NCBI GenBank assembly: GCA_028283345.1
Contig: JAPOGE010000006.1
Coordinates: 1-41,920 of the forward strand
Direction: 5' to 3'
DNA length: 41,920 bases
Origin: Candidatus Poseidoniales archaeon
Lineage (GTDB): Archaea; Thermoplasmatota; Poseidoniia; Poseidoniales; Poseidoniaceae
In this document: in pieces, positions 7,424 to 16,517 of the stretch
Numbering within the stretch: the first letter of the stretch is position 1
How the letters are laid out: each line of letters begins with the position of its first letter
The notes under the pieces: generated by a model
What the model was told of the DNA's origin: nothing
What the model saw: only the letters and a program-made list of their open reading frames with translations
Database searches by the model: none
Program-made: the position numbers and the translations under genes

Positions 7424-9562
7424 ATGTCCTCTCCCCGACCCGACCCCAAGCCCTGCCGCCAGCAGGATGTCGGACTATTTGAGGTCACGAAGAGAGATGG
7501 CTGGGCGCGGTTGGGCAAATTTCACACCGCCCACGGGATTCTGTCCACTCCGGCAATTCTACCGGTAATCAATCCTAATATCCAAACAATTTCTGCGCGC
7601 GAAATGTGGGACGAGTTCGCGGTCGATGGTATCATCACCAATTCCTACATCATCTGGAAACACGACAGATTACGAGAATCTGCAATAGAATCGGGAATCC
7701 ATGAATTACTCGATTACCCCGGTGTTGTGGTCACCGACTCGGGCACCTTTCAGTCATACATTTACGGCGATGTCGAGGTCGAAAATGAGGAAATCGTGGC
7801 ATTCCAGCATGATATCGGTGTCGATGTGGCAACAATGCTCGATGTCTTCACTCGGCCGGATATGAGTGCGGTGGAGTGGAGACAAGGGGTAATGACCACC
7901 GCCGAGCGTGCCGGCCCAGCAATCTCTGCGGCTCAGGGAACACTGCTCAACGGGCCAATCCAAGGCGGCCTAGATATCGAGTTGCGGCGAGAATCGGCGC
8001 AATTGATGGGCTCCCAACCATTCGCAATTCATCCGATTGGGGGGATAGTCCCACTGATGGAAGAGCGGAGATACGAAGAACTATTCACAATGATTTTGGC
8101 GATACGAAGAGATATCCCCGCCGAGCGTCCGATTCATATGTTCGGCTGCGGCCACCCGATGCTATTCCCATTCGCAATCGCTCTCGGCATCGACCTGTTC
8201 GATTCCGCGGCCTACGTATTATTTGCCCGAGATGGTCGGATTCTCACCCCCGAGGGCACCATTCATCTCGACAACCTACAGGAGTGGCCATTCCCATCTG
8301 CCAGCCTATCCGGGGTTTCCCCAGAGGAGGTGAGGGGGATGAAAGGTGAGGCGCGCTGTGCACTTCTAGCCAGAGCGAATCTTGAGATCACCTTGGCTGA
8401 GTTGGCGCGTTGCCGCCAAGCTGTTCACGAGGGCAAGATCTGGGAGTTGGCAGAATCGCGAAGTCACTGTGATCCCAGCCTGAGAAAAGCCTGGAATTCA
8501 ATAATCGCCAGAAAAAATAGTGATGCGGCAATGTCCGGCCTGGTCGAATCACAACATCTGCAACGTGGCGGCGGGATACGCCACATGGAAGATTCGCCGA
8601 TTCACCGCCCAGATCTGGAGCATATTCGCAACGCCATGGAACAGCGTTGGAAGCCACCACCAATCGCCGGCTGGAACGGCCGAGGAGAACACCGATTCGT
8701 GGCCATTTTTGCGCTTGCTCAAGCTCCTTGGCGGCGGAGTATCGAGGGCTATGTGAAGCGATTATTACTGCTCAATCCAGCGGCCATCCCAGTAGTTGCA
8801 ACCCCGATGGGATTACTACCATATTCGCTTGAGGACATCAACCCATACGCTCACTTGATGAGGACACAAACAGAAATGCGCGACTTGGATGATGAATTCA
8901 TCGAAACCGAATTACAACGGCTGGGTCTGGTAGATTTTCCCATGAACATCATATTTGTTGCCGCAGATGAAGATATCATGGAGAGCATGATTGATGCCGT
9001 GGCTCATGCTGAGCAATTAGGTGAAATCGACCTTACAGTATTGGATGAGGAAGCCAATCATCAGGCCGTTACCCGATGGCTTCAACGCTGCTCGGTGGTC
9101 GACAAATTAGCCCTATTCGTCAATGTTGAACCAGCCAAGAGTTGGCAGGCTGTGGGCAAAGGAAAAATGGTGATGTCGCGAACTGGACGAATAAAGAATA
9201 TCCTCACCGCGGACGGCACCCATATCGCTTCTCCGCGGCTGACCGACGGAGGGATTTCACTGACCTTGGAGGGCGCCAAATGGCTACACGGCCTGAATAC
9301 CGCAGAGGTCGGAGAGTTGTCTGGCCCTGCGGTGATTCAAGTCGACGATGATGCCGAGCCCTTCGTCCGTAAAGGTCGCAATGTATTCCATGGTTTCTGT
9401 CTCTCCGCTGACGCCGACCTGAGGCCGGGACAGCCCTGCTTGATCACCAATTCCTCGGGTGAACTGATTGGGCATGGGATTTCACGAGTTGACGAGAATG
9501 AGATGATGGCTTTTCGCAAGGGTATTGCCATCCGTGTCCGCGATGGCATACGAAACAAATAA
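7424..9562 (+). CDS. tgtA: Archaeosine-type tRNA-guanine transglycosylase with lost zinc site
   Basis: This 712-residue protein matches archaeosine tRNA-guanine transglycosylase, which swaps guanine 15 in the tRNA D-loop for preQ0. The TIM-barrel part (about 15-350) keeps the active site: VVTDSGTFQ (Asp105), PIQGGLDIELR, HPIGGIVPLMEERR and the nucleophile in DLFDSAAYVLFARDGR (Asp260). A DUF5591-like middle domain (about 415-560, GLLPYSLEDINPYAH) and a PUA domain (about 636-708, EPFVRKGRNVFHGF) follow. The zinc-binding CxCxxC and its His are missing: the region after LDNLQEWPF reads PSASLSGVSPEE and the later LLALHN-type segment reads LLARAN. The barrel catalytic residues argue it is ArcTGT rather than the ArcS paralogue. 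The first ATG is used. Confidence 0.85.
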   Translation: MSSPRPDPKPCRQQDVGLFEVTKRDGWARLGKFHTAHGILSTPAILPVINPNIQTISAREMWDEFAVDGIITNSYIIWKHDRLRESAIESGIHELLDYPGVVVTDSGTFQSYIYGDVEVENEEIVAFQHDIGVDVATMLDVFTRPDMSAVEWRQGVMTTAERAGPAISAAQGTLLNGPIQGGLDIELRRESAQLMGSQPFAIHPIGGIVPLMEERRYEELFTMILAIRRDIPAERPIHMFGCGHPMLFPFAIALGIDLFDSAAYVLFARDGRILTPEGTIHLDNLQEWPFPSASLSGVSPEEVRGMKGEARCALLARANLEITLAELARCRQAVHEGKIWELAESRSHCDPSLRKAWNSIIARKNSDAAMSGLVESQHLQRGGGIRHMEDSPIHRPDLEHIRNAMEQRWKPPPIAGWNGRGEHRFVAIFALAQAPWRRSIEGYVKRLLLLNPAAIPVVATPMGLLPYSLEDINPYAHLMRTQTEMRDLDDEFIETELQRLGLVDFPMNIIFVAADEDIMESMIDAVAHAEQLGEIDLTVLDEEANHQAVTRWLQRCSVVDKLALFVNVEPAKSWQAVGKGKMVMSRTGRIKNILTADGTHIASPRLTDGGISLTLEGAKWLHGLNTAEVGELSGPAVIQVDDDAEPFVRKGRNVFHGFCLSADADLRPGQPCLITNSSGELIGHGISRVDENEMMAFRKGIAIRVRDGIRNK

Positions 9563-10616
9563 CCACACAATCAAAGACCCCACCTCTGGTGCAAAGAGTG
9601 GCGAAGTCGTGTCCGACCAATATGTAATCGAGACCAATGACCTGGTAAAATCGTATGGACCTCACATCGCCCTCGACAGTTTGAGCCTGAAGGTCAAGGC
9701 CGGTGCTACCGGTTTACTTGGACCCAACGGTGCGGGAAAATCGACGCTGATAAAAACCCTGCTCGGGTTGATTGGGGTGACCTCGGGAGAGGGCAAGGTA
9801 CTCGGTTTCAATATCAGAACAGAGGGTGAGAATATTCGCAGTAAAATCGGCTATCTACCGGAATATGAGTGTTTGAACCCGGGCCTGGAAGCGATACATC
9901 AAGTTGCATATTCGGGTGAGTTGATCGGCATGAATCCAACCTCGGCGATGCAAAGGGCACACGAAGTTCTGGAATACGTGGGAATGCGTGACCAACGCTA
10001 TCGCAAGATAGAGACCTTCTCGACCGGTATGGCTCAGGCGACCAAATTGGCTTGCTCGATAATTCACGATCCCGAACTGATAATCACCGATGAGCCCAGC
10101 AATGGGCTCGATTCGAGAGCGCGGGAATTCATGCTGAAAACCCTGCAACAAATCGTCGGTGAAGGTGGCCGTAGCCTGTTGATGGCAAGTCATCTGATGG
10201 GAGATGTCGAAAAGGTCTGCGACCGCATCGTCATGCTACACAAGGGTCGACTGATCGCCCAAGGTCGTATCGAAGACCTCAAGTCGATCGAACAGGAAAT
10301 CGAAATCCACGTGTGGGGTCATGCCAGTGAACTGGAACGAGAATTACAGAACTCGGGATATGAGGTCCGCCGTACCGGGCGGGTGATGCGGGTGGTGCGA
10401 CAGGATGAGAGCACCTATGCGGCAATTATCGAGAGCGCGGCAAAAAGCGGCGCACAACTACGCCGCATGAACGACCATGAACCGAGCCTTGAGGACCTGT
10501 TCATCGTCATCATGGAGCGCCTGGGCTACAGCGTCAAATCATCGGTCGAACTATTCCAGGTTGGCGGCAGTGCAAGTAAGGTCGATGCCCCATTTGAATT
10601 GAAGGAGGTCGGTTGA
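9543..10616 (+). CDS. ABC transporter ATP-binding protein, first of two
   Basis: An ABC-2-type transporter ATPase of about 357 residues. Walker A is GLLGPNGAGKSTLIK, the signature loop is FSTGMAQATKLA (degenerate from SGGQ), Walker B is LIITDEPSNGLD, and the switch His is in LLMASHLMGDVEK. The last 100 residues form the C-terminal extension typical of drug- or polysaccharide-export ATPases (CcmA/NatA-like). I chose the ATG at 9543, which overlaps the end of tgtA; a GTG near 9609 just before the conserved region is also plausible. It is followed directly by a permease that starts at the overlapping stop codon, so it energises that permease. Substrate is unknown. Confidence 0.88.
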   Translation: MAYETNNHTIKDPTSGAKSGEVVSDQYVIETNDLVKSYGPHIALDSLSLKVKAGATGLLGPNGAGKSTLIKTLLGLIGVTSGEGKVLGFNIRTEGENIRSKIGYLPEYECLNPGLEAIHQVAYSGELIGMNPTSAMQRAHEVLEYVGMRDQRYRKIETFSTGMAQATKLACSIIHDPELIITDEPSNGLDSRAREFMLKTLQQIVGEGGRSLLMASHLMGDVEKVCDRIVMLHKGRLIAQGRIEDLKSIEQEIEIHVWGHASELERELQNSGYEVRRTGRVMRVVRQDESTYAAIIESAAKSGAQLRRMNDHEPSLEDLFIVIMERLGYSVKSSVELFQVGGSASKVDAPFELKEVG

Positions 10617-11677
10617 TGGAGGCGGATGAGAATCCGAACCTGCCCGATGCGGAATTCCTCGGCCAAACCGGTGCGAAGGTCGAGGGACAGACCCGCCTGG
10701 ATGCGGCATATGGCTCGGGTGATGGCGATGAGCAATCAATTCCATCGGCATCCGTGGCCGGCGGGACCAAGCAGCATGAGCAAGCGTATCTGGGTACGGT
10801 TTTTGACCAGTCTTATCAATCGTGGGGAGGTAGTTTGAACCCTCGTTGGGCGCGCAATTGGGCGATATTGCGCCACCATGTCTACGGATTATTCAGCAAG
10901 GGACATCGCCCATATGGAATGGCGACCAAACTCATCCTGTTCGCGGCTTTCCTGATATCCTTGGGAGACTTGGGGATGTCCTTCATCAGTGCGGTTTTCT
11001 CCGAGACCGAAATGCACCGCGTATTCGGTGTCAGCAAGGATAATCTGTATGGCCATGTGCTCGGATTCTGGCCCCGCAATGCCATCTGTTTCCCGATAAT
11101 TGCGGCCTTGTTGATCGGTGGCATCATCAGCGAAGACCGGACGCACGGCACCAGTGCGATTTACTTCTCAAGACCCCTCAATCGCATCGATTATACGGCG
11201 ATGAAATTCCTTTCGGTAGCCATAGTCCTCTTCATGCTCATCGTCGGCACTTTGGGGATTTACTATACCGGGGATATCCTGATGCAGGGTGAGGGTTGGG
11301 CCTTCTTCCTCGACACCTTGCCAATCTTTCTGGGCGCGGCGCTGGCCGGAACCATCCTAGTGTTCACCTATTCCAGCATCGGCTTGGCTCTGTCGAGCGT
11401 AAGCCGGGGAAAATTTTTCCCTGCAGTTGCCCTACTCGGGATTTTTCTCGGCATGAAGTTAATCGCATTCCTGATATACGTATTATTTGAAAGAAGTGTT
11501 CTCTACCTACTCTCACCCTATGATTGCGTAGCCCACGTCGGCCAAGCTCTGGTCGGCACCACTTCAACCTATGACCACCCGTGGACCTGGAGCCTGATGT
11601 CCTTGGTGGTCATCAATGCCATCGCATTGTACATTCTCGTCTCTCGGGTATCTTCGATGGAGGTGACGCGGGAATGA
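10616..11677 (+). CDS. ABC-2-type permease, first of two
   Basis: A 353-residue integral membrane protein. About 80 hydrophilic N-terminal residues are followed by six likely membrane segments: LILFAAFLISLGDLGMSF, AICFPIIAALLIGGII, FLSVAIVLFMLIVGTLGIYY, FLDTLPIFLGAALAGTILVF, FFPAVALLGIFLGMKLIAF and SLMSLVVINAIALYILVS. The loop ISEDRTHGTSAIYFSRPLNR after the second segment is the typical ABC-2 coupling region, where the permease contacts its ATPase. The ATG at 10616 overlaps the ATPase stop (TGATG), preceded by a GAAGGAGG ribosome site, showing tight coupling. It should form a complex with the upstream ATPase. The hydrophilic N-terminal part has no recognised domain. Confidence 0.85.
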   Translation: MEADENPNLPDAEFLGQTGAKVEGQTRLDAAYGSGDGDEQSIPSASVAGGTKQHEQAYLGTVFDQSYQSWGGSLNPRWARNWAILRHHVYGLFSKGHRPYGMATKLILFAAFLISLGDLGMSFISAVFSETEMHRVFGVSKDNLYGHVLGFWPRNAICFPIIAALLIGGIISEDRTHGTSAIYFSRPLNRIDYTAMKFLSVAIVLFMLIVGTLGIYYTGDILMQGEGWAFFLDTLPIFLGAALAGTILVFTYSSIGLALSSVSRGKFFPAVALLGIFLGMKLIAFLIYVLFERSVLYLLSPYDCVAHVGQALVGTTSTYDHPWTWSLMSLVVINAIALYILVSRVSSMEVTRE

Positions 11678-12660
11678 TGCCTGATATCGCTCAAACCGGT
11701 CAAGCCGCAGGAGAGTGGCTGCCGCAGGCAGAAGTTCCGGCAGTGATGCTCGACAAGGTCTCGAAATGGTACGGGAACATCGTCGGCATGAACGATATAA
11801 GTTTGGCCATCAGCGGCGGTGTCACCGGCCTGTTGGGGCCTAATGGTGCCGGAAAATCCACCCTGTTCAAAATCTTGGCCGGCAAACTCAAACCCTCTCA
11901 GGGTACGGTGCGATTATTCGGCATCGACCCATGGAAAAATACCGCTCCTTTTGCCCGAATCGGTTATGTCTCTGAAAATGATGCACTCTACGATTGGATG
12001 ACGGCACTGGAATTCGTCACCACTTTGGCACGTCTGTATGGATATACCAGAGATGAGGCAAGGGTCAAGGCGGAACGGGTACTCGAGTTCGTCGACCTGA
12101 AGGACGTCATGCATAAGGAGATTGGAAAATTCAGTAAAGGAATGAGACAAAGGGTGAAGATCGCCCACGCGTTGGTTAACGACCCCGAACTGATAATTCT
12201 CGATGAACCTTTGCAAGGCTGTGACCCATTGGCTCGGACGACGATAATGAATGTGATTCGTGAATTCGGAGCGATGGGCCGAACAGTCATCGTCTCAAGC
12301 CACATCCTCGAAGAAATCGAGCGCATCACCGAACAGATTGTGATTCTCAATCATGGCCGCCTGCTGGCGCTGGGCAATGTCCATGCGATTCGCGATATGC
12401 TCGATGCCCACCCGCATAGTATCGCCTTATCGACCGACCGACCGAGGGAATTGGGCAAGGCCTTCCTCGACCACAAGGAGGTCTTCGGGGTGCATTTCCC
12501 CGAGGAGGGGAAACTGATAATCCGCACCCACAACCTCGGTGCTCTGCACGCCGACCTACCTCAACTCATCACCGATTCTGGATTTTCTGTAACCGCGATA
12601 GACAATCCCGACGATAACCTTGAATCGATTCTGACCTACCTTACAGGGGGTGGTGATTAA
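11674..12660 (+). CDS. ABC transporter ATP-binding protein, second of two
   Basis: A second ABC-2-type ATPase of about 328 residues. Walker A is GLLGPNGAGKSTLFK, the signature is FSKGMRQRVKIA, Walker B is LIILDEPLQGCD, and the switch His is in VIVSSHILEEIER. The CD at the D-loop (usually LD) is mildly unusual. Start codons at 11674 and 11677 both overlap the end of the preceding permease (ATGATG), so either works. The similarity to the first ATPase is clear but not close, so this is a second half-system rather than a recent duplicate. Its partner is the permease that starts at its own stop codon. Substrate is unknown. Confidence 0.88.
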   Translation: MMPDIAQTGQAAGEWLPQAEVPAVMLDKVSKWYGNIVGMNDISLAISGGVTGLLGPNGAGKSTLFKILAGKLKPSQGTVRLFGIDPWKNTAPFARIGYVSENDALYDWMTALEFVTTLARLYGYTRDEARVKAERVLEFVDLKDVMHKEIGKFSKGMRQRVKIAHALVNDPELIILDEPLQGCDPLARTTIMNVIREFGAMGRTVIVSSHILEEIERITEQIVILNHGRLLALGNVHAIRDMLDAHPHSIALSTDRPRELGKAFLDHKEVFGVHFPEEGKLIIRTHNLGALHADLPQLITDSGFSVTAIDNPDDNLESILTYLTGGGD

Positions 12661-14003
12661 TGGCTGAAAAGCCTCGTCCACTGCACGACAAGGTGTGGTC
12701 GAAACTCGACCGCAAGGCGACCGCTATCCTTGAACTCACCCTGCGGCAATATCGCACCAGATTGTCTACCTGGGCGGTACTGAGCGTCGGGGTCATCCTC
12801 GTGCTGATTACCGTACTCTTCTATATCGAGGCGATGAATAGTGAAATCGAGGCGGTCGATAATGACGGTGATAGTGTCGATTCAGATGGCGATGGTTATC
12901 CTGACGGGCAGGAAAATCTCCTCGGCACGTCGATGAATAATGCCAATAGTCACCCGGGATTATTCGACCCACCGATACCACCGGATTCGGCTGAGGACTG
13001 GATCAACGAAGACGGTTATGATTTTTCTTCGGCGAAACTGGGCACCAGCCAAGGTTATGATGACGATGGCGACTGTCGGGTGAAGATTGGTGAGGTCGGA
13101 TGGTCGAGTTGGGTCGATGAGAATCGCAATAACATCTCCTGCGATTATTTCTTTGAGATGCGAGGTTTCGACCTAAAAGTTGTTGCCGACCCAAATGTCG
13201 ATGAAGACCCGGATGAAGATGCATATTTCAAAGAAACACTGCACCGCTCATTCGTCTTGGGATTCGGAAAAATCGGTTTTGTTTTCGTTCTCGGCATCTT
13301 TGTTCCACTGTTTTTGGCCACGGGATTGATCCGCGATGAGATTGCAGACGGCACCCTCCATTATCTCGTCACCAAACCGATATCCCGAGCCGAGATCCTG
13401 TTGTACAGATTACTCGGCTATATCGCCTTGGTGTGGCCTTATTTCATCGCCTTGGCGGTATTGACTGGAATCATCACCGGCTTCATGGGACCCTCGGATG
13501 GCTTTTTCCGCTTCCAAGACCTACTGGTCTGGTTTGGAATCGCTCTGGCCGCGTGCTTGCTATCTCTGGCATATGCGGCATTATTCATGACCATGGGTAC
13601 GATTCACAAGTATGGAATGGTGGCGGCGATAGTTTTCGGAGTGTGGGAATTCGCCATGGCAATGTTGTCTGTCTTTGAACCGGAGGCAACGGTCTCCCGG
13701 CTCTCGATATCGCACTGGGGCATGGTTATCGTCGATGGTTTCAGCAACATGGCATGGCCCGATTCGCAATACCTCATCGCTCTTGGTGAATCGACTTCAC
13801 AGTATACGGACTCACCGTCGGGCGAGAGGATTTATTTCGACGAGATGCCCGGTACCGAGGCTTTCTCAACTTTCTTCCACACCACAAATCTTACCGGAAA
13901 TCCGCTTCAAGATGTGCTGATTGCAAGTGGGGTATTGATATCGATGGTGATAATAATACTGGTTATTGCCCAATTGGTATTCAAGAATAAAGAGATTGAT
14001 TGA
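12660..14003 (+). CDS. ABC-2-type permease with calcium-binding-like extracytoplasmic loop
   Basis: A 447-residue permease whose ATG overlaps the ATPase stop (TAATG). One membrane segment (about 36-57) is followed by a large acidic external region of some 140 residues with thrombospondin type 3-like repeats: DNDGDSVDSDGDGYPDGQEN, the pattern of a calcium-binding DxDxDG loop, and then DDDGDCRVK. The remaining segments are typical ABC-2 helices, with the coupling loop LIRDEIADGTLHYLVTKPIS. NosY-type maturation permeases share this general form, but the acidic insert is not usual there. External calcium binding is inference from the motif. Together with the preceding ATPase it should form an exporter or a mechanotransmission unit. 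Confidence 0.82.
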   Translation: MAEKPRPLHDKVWSKLDRKATAILELTLRQYRTRLSTWAVLSVGVILVLITVLFYIEAMNSEIEAVDNDGDSVDSDGDGYPDGQENLLGTSMNNANSHPGLFDPPIPPDSAEDWINEDGYDFSSAKLGTSQGYDDDGDCRVKIGEVGWSSWVDENRNNISCDYFFEMRGFDLKVVADPNVDEDPDEDAYFKETLHRSFVLGFGKIGFVFVLGIFVPLFLATGLIRDEIADGTLHYLVTKPISRAEILLYRLLGYIALVWPYFIALAVLTGIITGFMGPSDGFFRFQDLLVWFGIALAACLLSLAYAALFMTMGTIHKYGMVAAIVFGVWEFAMAMLSVFEPEATVSRLSISHWGMVIVDGFSNMAWPDSQYLIALGESTSQYTDSPSGERIYFDEMPGTEAFSTFFHTTNLTGNPLQDVLIASGVLISMVIIILVIAQLVFKNKEID

Positions 14004-14011
14004 GGGTTATC

Positions 14012-15196
14012 ATGCCGCGGTTCGAGGGTGAAATCGAGCGACTATGGTCGTTGGGTGAAATGCAACCAATCCAGCATTTGACCTGGGATTGGTGGTGGTG
14101 GCTGATAATGCTCGAAGACGCAAATAACCCCAATCGAAGTCGGCAATTGATGGTCTTATGGTCGACTAAAGAAACCAGATCGATCGATGTCGGAGGCTAC
14201 GAGTGGCAAGGCGGTCGGCCACTCACCGATGACGAAGGTGGATTAGCGATACCAGGCATGATTGCAGCATGGTGGTTTGACGGGAAAAGGATGTGGGAAC
14301 CATTGGTCAAGAAGTCACTGCGAATGGCGGCGATTCCCACCTCACACTCGCTGTGGCCTGGTGAAGAAGGGGTCATGGGTTCGGGTGCAATCATCCCGGT
14401 CGATGGACATGACCTGTCGATGGGCCTACGGCCGGATGGAGAAGAATTCTGGCTCAATCTCACCTCGGATGATTCTCAGCAGAAGAAGGGCTGCGCGACC
14501 AACTTTGCTTTTCGTATGACGCCGTGGACGCGACCGATGTCGACCGCCAGATGGACGCACAGGGATTACGGCAAAGGGATGGGATACGACATCCTGAGAC
14601 TGCATGGAGCATTGGTGCAGGGTGAAATCGACGGTGCTCAGGTCTCCGGCACCGCCTACTTCCAGAAGGTCTGCGTACAAGCCCCCTCACCACCATGGTA
14701 TTGGGGGATATTGCACGCCAGTGATGGCACTTATATCGACTGGTTCCTCCCCCATGTGTCCGCAACCATCACCGCCAAGGATGCGCGGCCGTGGAAGATG
14801 CGGGACCTACCTCATCACCCGCTGTCGCAAAGTGGTCTTCTGCACGATGCCAAGAATCAGCGTAGCGAGGTTTTCGAGCAAGTCAGGGTACGCAAACGAC
14901 CCGGGAATCAGGACGAAGGAGAGCACGCTGAGTGGCCTGATGCCCCTCTGCCCTTCTTTGAAGTTGAGATGTGGAATGGGCGAACCACGGTGTTAATCGA
15001 AGCTCAGGCGATTTCACGAGCGCATTGGACCTTCGACCAACCGACCCGGGGAAGAATGACCAGCCACCTGACCTATAATGAATACCCACTGGAAGTTCTC
15101 AAGTTGAGTATCAAAGATGAAAACGGCACGCGTAACCTCGATGATTTCGATTGGGTAAGGGGCAATGCCGAGCATAGTTGGGGCTTACTTCATTGA
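14012..15196 (+). CDS. Tryptophan-rich protein of unknown function, possibly lipocalin/CrtC-like
   Basis: About 394 residues with many Trp, including a WDWWWW run near residue 27. There is no signal peptide or membrane segment. The combination of YWGILHASDGTYIDWF with GTAYFQK shortly before it recalls the beta-barrel CrtC/AttH group (carotenoid hydratase-like and secreted lipocalin-like proteins), but I could not confirm this by eye and the assignment is weak. The ATG at 14012 follows a GAGGG ribosome site; a TTG at 14000 overlaps the permease stop. As the fifth gene in an ABC operon it may act on, or carry, a hydrophobic substrate of that system, which is speculation from position. Confidence 0.6.
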   Translation: MPRFEGEIERLWSLGEMQPIQHLTWDWWWWLIMLEDANNPNRSRQLMVLWSTKETRSIDVGGYEWQGGRPLTDDEGGLAIPGMIAAWWFDGKRMWEPLVKKSLRMAAIPTSHSLWPGEEGVMGSGAIIPVDGHDLSMGLRPDGEEFWLNLTSDDSQQKKGCATNFAFRMTPWTRPMSTARWTHRDYGKGMGYDILRLHGALVQGEIDGAQVSGTAYFQKVCVQAPSPPWYWGILHASDGTYIDWFLPHVSATITAKDARPWKMRDLPHHPLSQSGLLHDAKNQRSEVFEQVRVRKRPGNQDEGEHAEWPDAPLPFFEVEMWNGRTTVLIEAQAISRAHWTFDQPTRGRMTSHLTYNEYPLEVLKLSIKDENGTRNLDDFDWVRGNAEHSWGLLH

Positions 15197-15254
15197 GTAG
15201 CGGCCGACACAAGGTCTATGACTATTGGCTATCGGTATCGGAGCAGGTGGAAGT

Positions 15255-16280
15255 ATGAGTGAGGATGCAGATGACCCGAGTCCAGAAGAAAACAAGGAGG
15301 ATGCGTCCGATGAAAAGAAAAAGAAAAAATTGGCCGCTAAGTTCAGTTTAATCAAGGACGAGGAGGTTCTCATAGCGACCAAACCAAGTGTTTTCGCGTT
15401 CTTTTCTATGTACGTGTTAGCGATAGTGGTCGGATTGGTGCATTTCTCTTTCAATATCCTTGCAGTAGCAGATGACCCGGAAAACTCGATTGCCGCATTC
15501 ATCAAAGGGATGATAGATACCGACCTTGGTCAGGCGATTGGCTTTCCAATCCTGATAATGCTTGTCGCATGGTTCAACCGATGGATGAATATCAGCACCA
15601 GTGGTCGCTGGTATACCTCGTGTTTGATTATGATAGCACTGTTTCCATTCCTGATGACGATGAATGGGTTTATTGGCGAATGGTTCTTTGGCGATGGAGA
15701 ATACCCTTTGAGATTCATCCCCGATAGTTATCCTTACAAGGTGATGGGAATCGCCTGGCCGGTAGTGCTGATTTTATTCACCAACCATTATACTCGCTCA
15801 TTCAACTATGCCGTCACCAGCGATGGAATCATCTTCAAACGCCAATTCTTAATGACACGGAGTCAAAGGAGAATGCTCTACGACAATATCACCGAGGTCA
15901 ACCTCAGCCAAGGCCCGATTGGAACGATGTTACGCTTCGGTAGTGTTCTACCGATGACCGCCTCAGGACTGGGGTTAGGTGATGAATCTGTCGGGATTTC
16001 CGCCGCGGCCGGCATGGCACCTGCCGTCAATAGCAATGATGGTGTTGCGACCGTGGCCACCAAGGGTCTGTTCAAGATGTTTTTCGGAATACTGACCGCC
16101 CAACGCACAATTCGCACATTACGACCTGACCCCGCTAACTGCTTCTATAACATTTCCAAGCCAGACGTGGTGAAGCACATGATTAACGAGATGCACAAGG
16201 AAAAGAGTCAATCGAGTCAACTCGGGGAGTTGAAGGATCTGCTCGCCCAGAGCCTTGACAAGAAAGAGGATACTGCTTGA
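15255..16280 (+). CDS. Membrane protein with bacterial-PH-type domain
   Basis: A 341-residue protein. An acidic and lysine-rich N-terminus (about 1-45) precedes helices at FAFFSMYVLAIVVGLVHF, AIGFPILIMLVAWFNRW, CLIMIALFPFLMTM and IAWPVVLILF. After the last one comes a domain of the YdbS/bPH2 type: YAVTSDGIIFKRQFLMTRSQ, then the LYDNITEVNLSQGPIGTMLRFGSV block split over about 200-225. Such PH-like domains at membranes are widespread and of poorly known function. The ATG at 15255 with GGTGGAAG before it is preferred to a TTG at 15225. It may be the last gene of the ABC operon, after a 58-nt gap. Confidence 0.7.
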   Translation: MSEDADDPSPEENKEDASDEKKKKKLAAKFSLIKDEEVLIATKPSVFAFFSMYVLAIVVGLVHFSFNILAVADDPENSIAAFIKGMIDTDLGQAIGFPILIMLVAWFNRWMNISTSGRWYTSCLIMIALFPFLMTMNGFIGEWFFGDGEYPLRFIPDSYPYKVMGIAWPVVLILFTNHYTRSFNYAVTSDGIIFKRQFLMTRSQRRMLYDNITEVNLSQGPIGTMLRFGSVLPMTASGLGLGDESVGISAAAGMAPAVNSNDGVATVATKGLFKMFFGILTAQRTIRTLRPDPANCFYNISKPDVVKHMINEMHKEKSQSSQLGELKDLLAQSLDKKEDTA

Positions 16281-16358
16281 GAGCATGTAGCAAACAATAT
16301 AATTCGTGACGGTGGAATCCTGAGCTCAAGCGCGCGGGGATCACACGCCGTAGGCACC

Positions 16359-16505
16359 GCGAGGGTAAAGCGAAGAGAATCGATTTTGGAAAAGCATTAC
16401 TCTTCACCAAAATCGTGATTTGATGAGAGTTTTGCCCGAGCACCCGAAGTGGTCCGATGAGCGTTTTGCTCTCGCTGAAGCAAGTCGTACCAGGGTCCGA
16501 GTCTC
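16359..16505 (+). repeat. Dispersed repeat family 1, copy A
   Basis: The stretch 16281-16517 has no gene and lies between convergent genes. It holds a repeat that also occurs at 27223-27334. Shared blocks are GCGAGG, AAGCGAAGA, AATCGATTTT, a distal AAAATCG arm, TTTGATGAG, TCGCTGAA and AAGTCG. The centre is a perfect 9-bp hairpin, CGATTTTGG (16381-16389) with CCAAAATCG (16407-16415). This copy contains an extra GATGAG-GTTTTGC unit of about 35 nt relative to copy B, so the 3' half looks internally duplicated. Confidence 0.7.
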
Positions 16506-16517
16506 AACCGCTGACAC

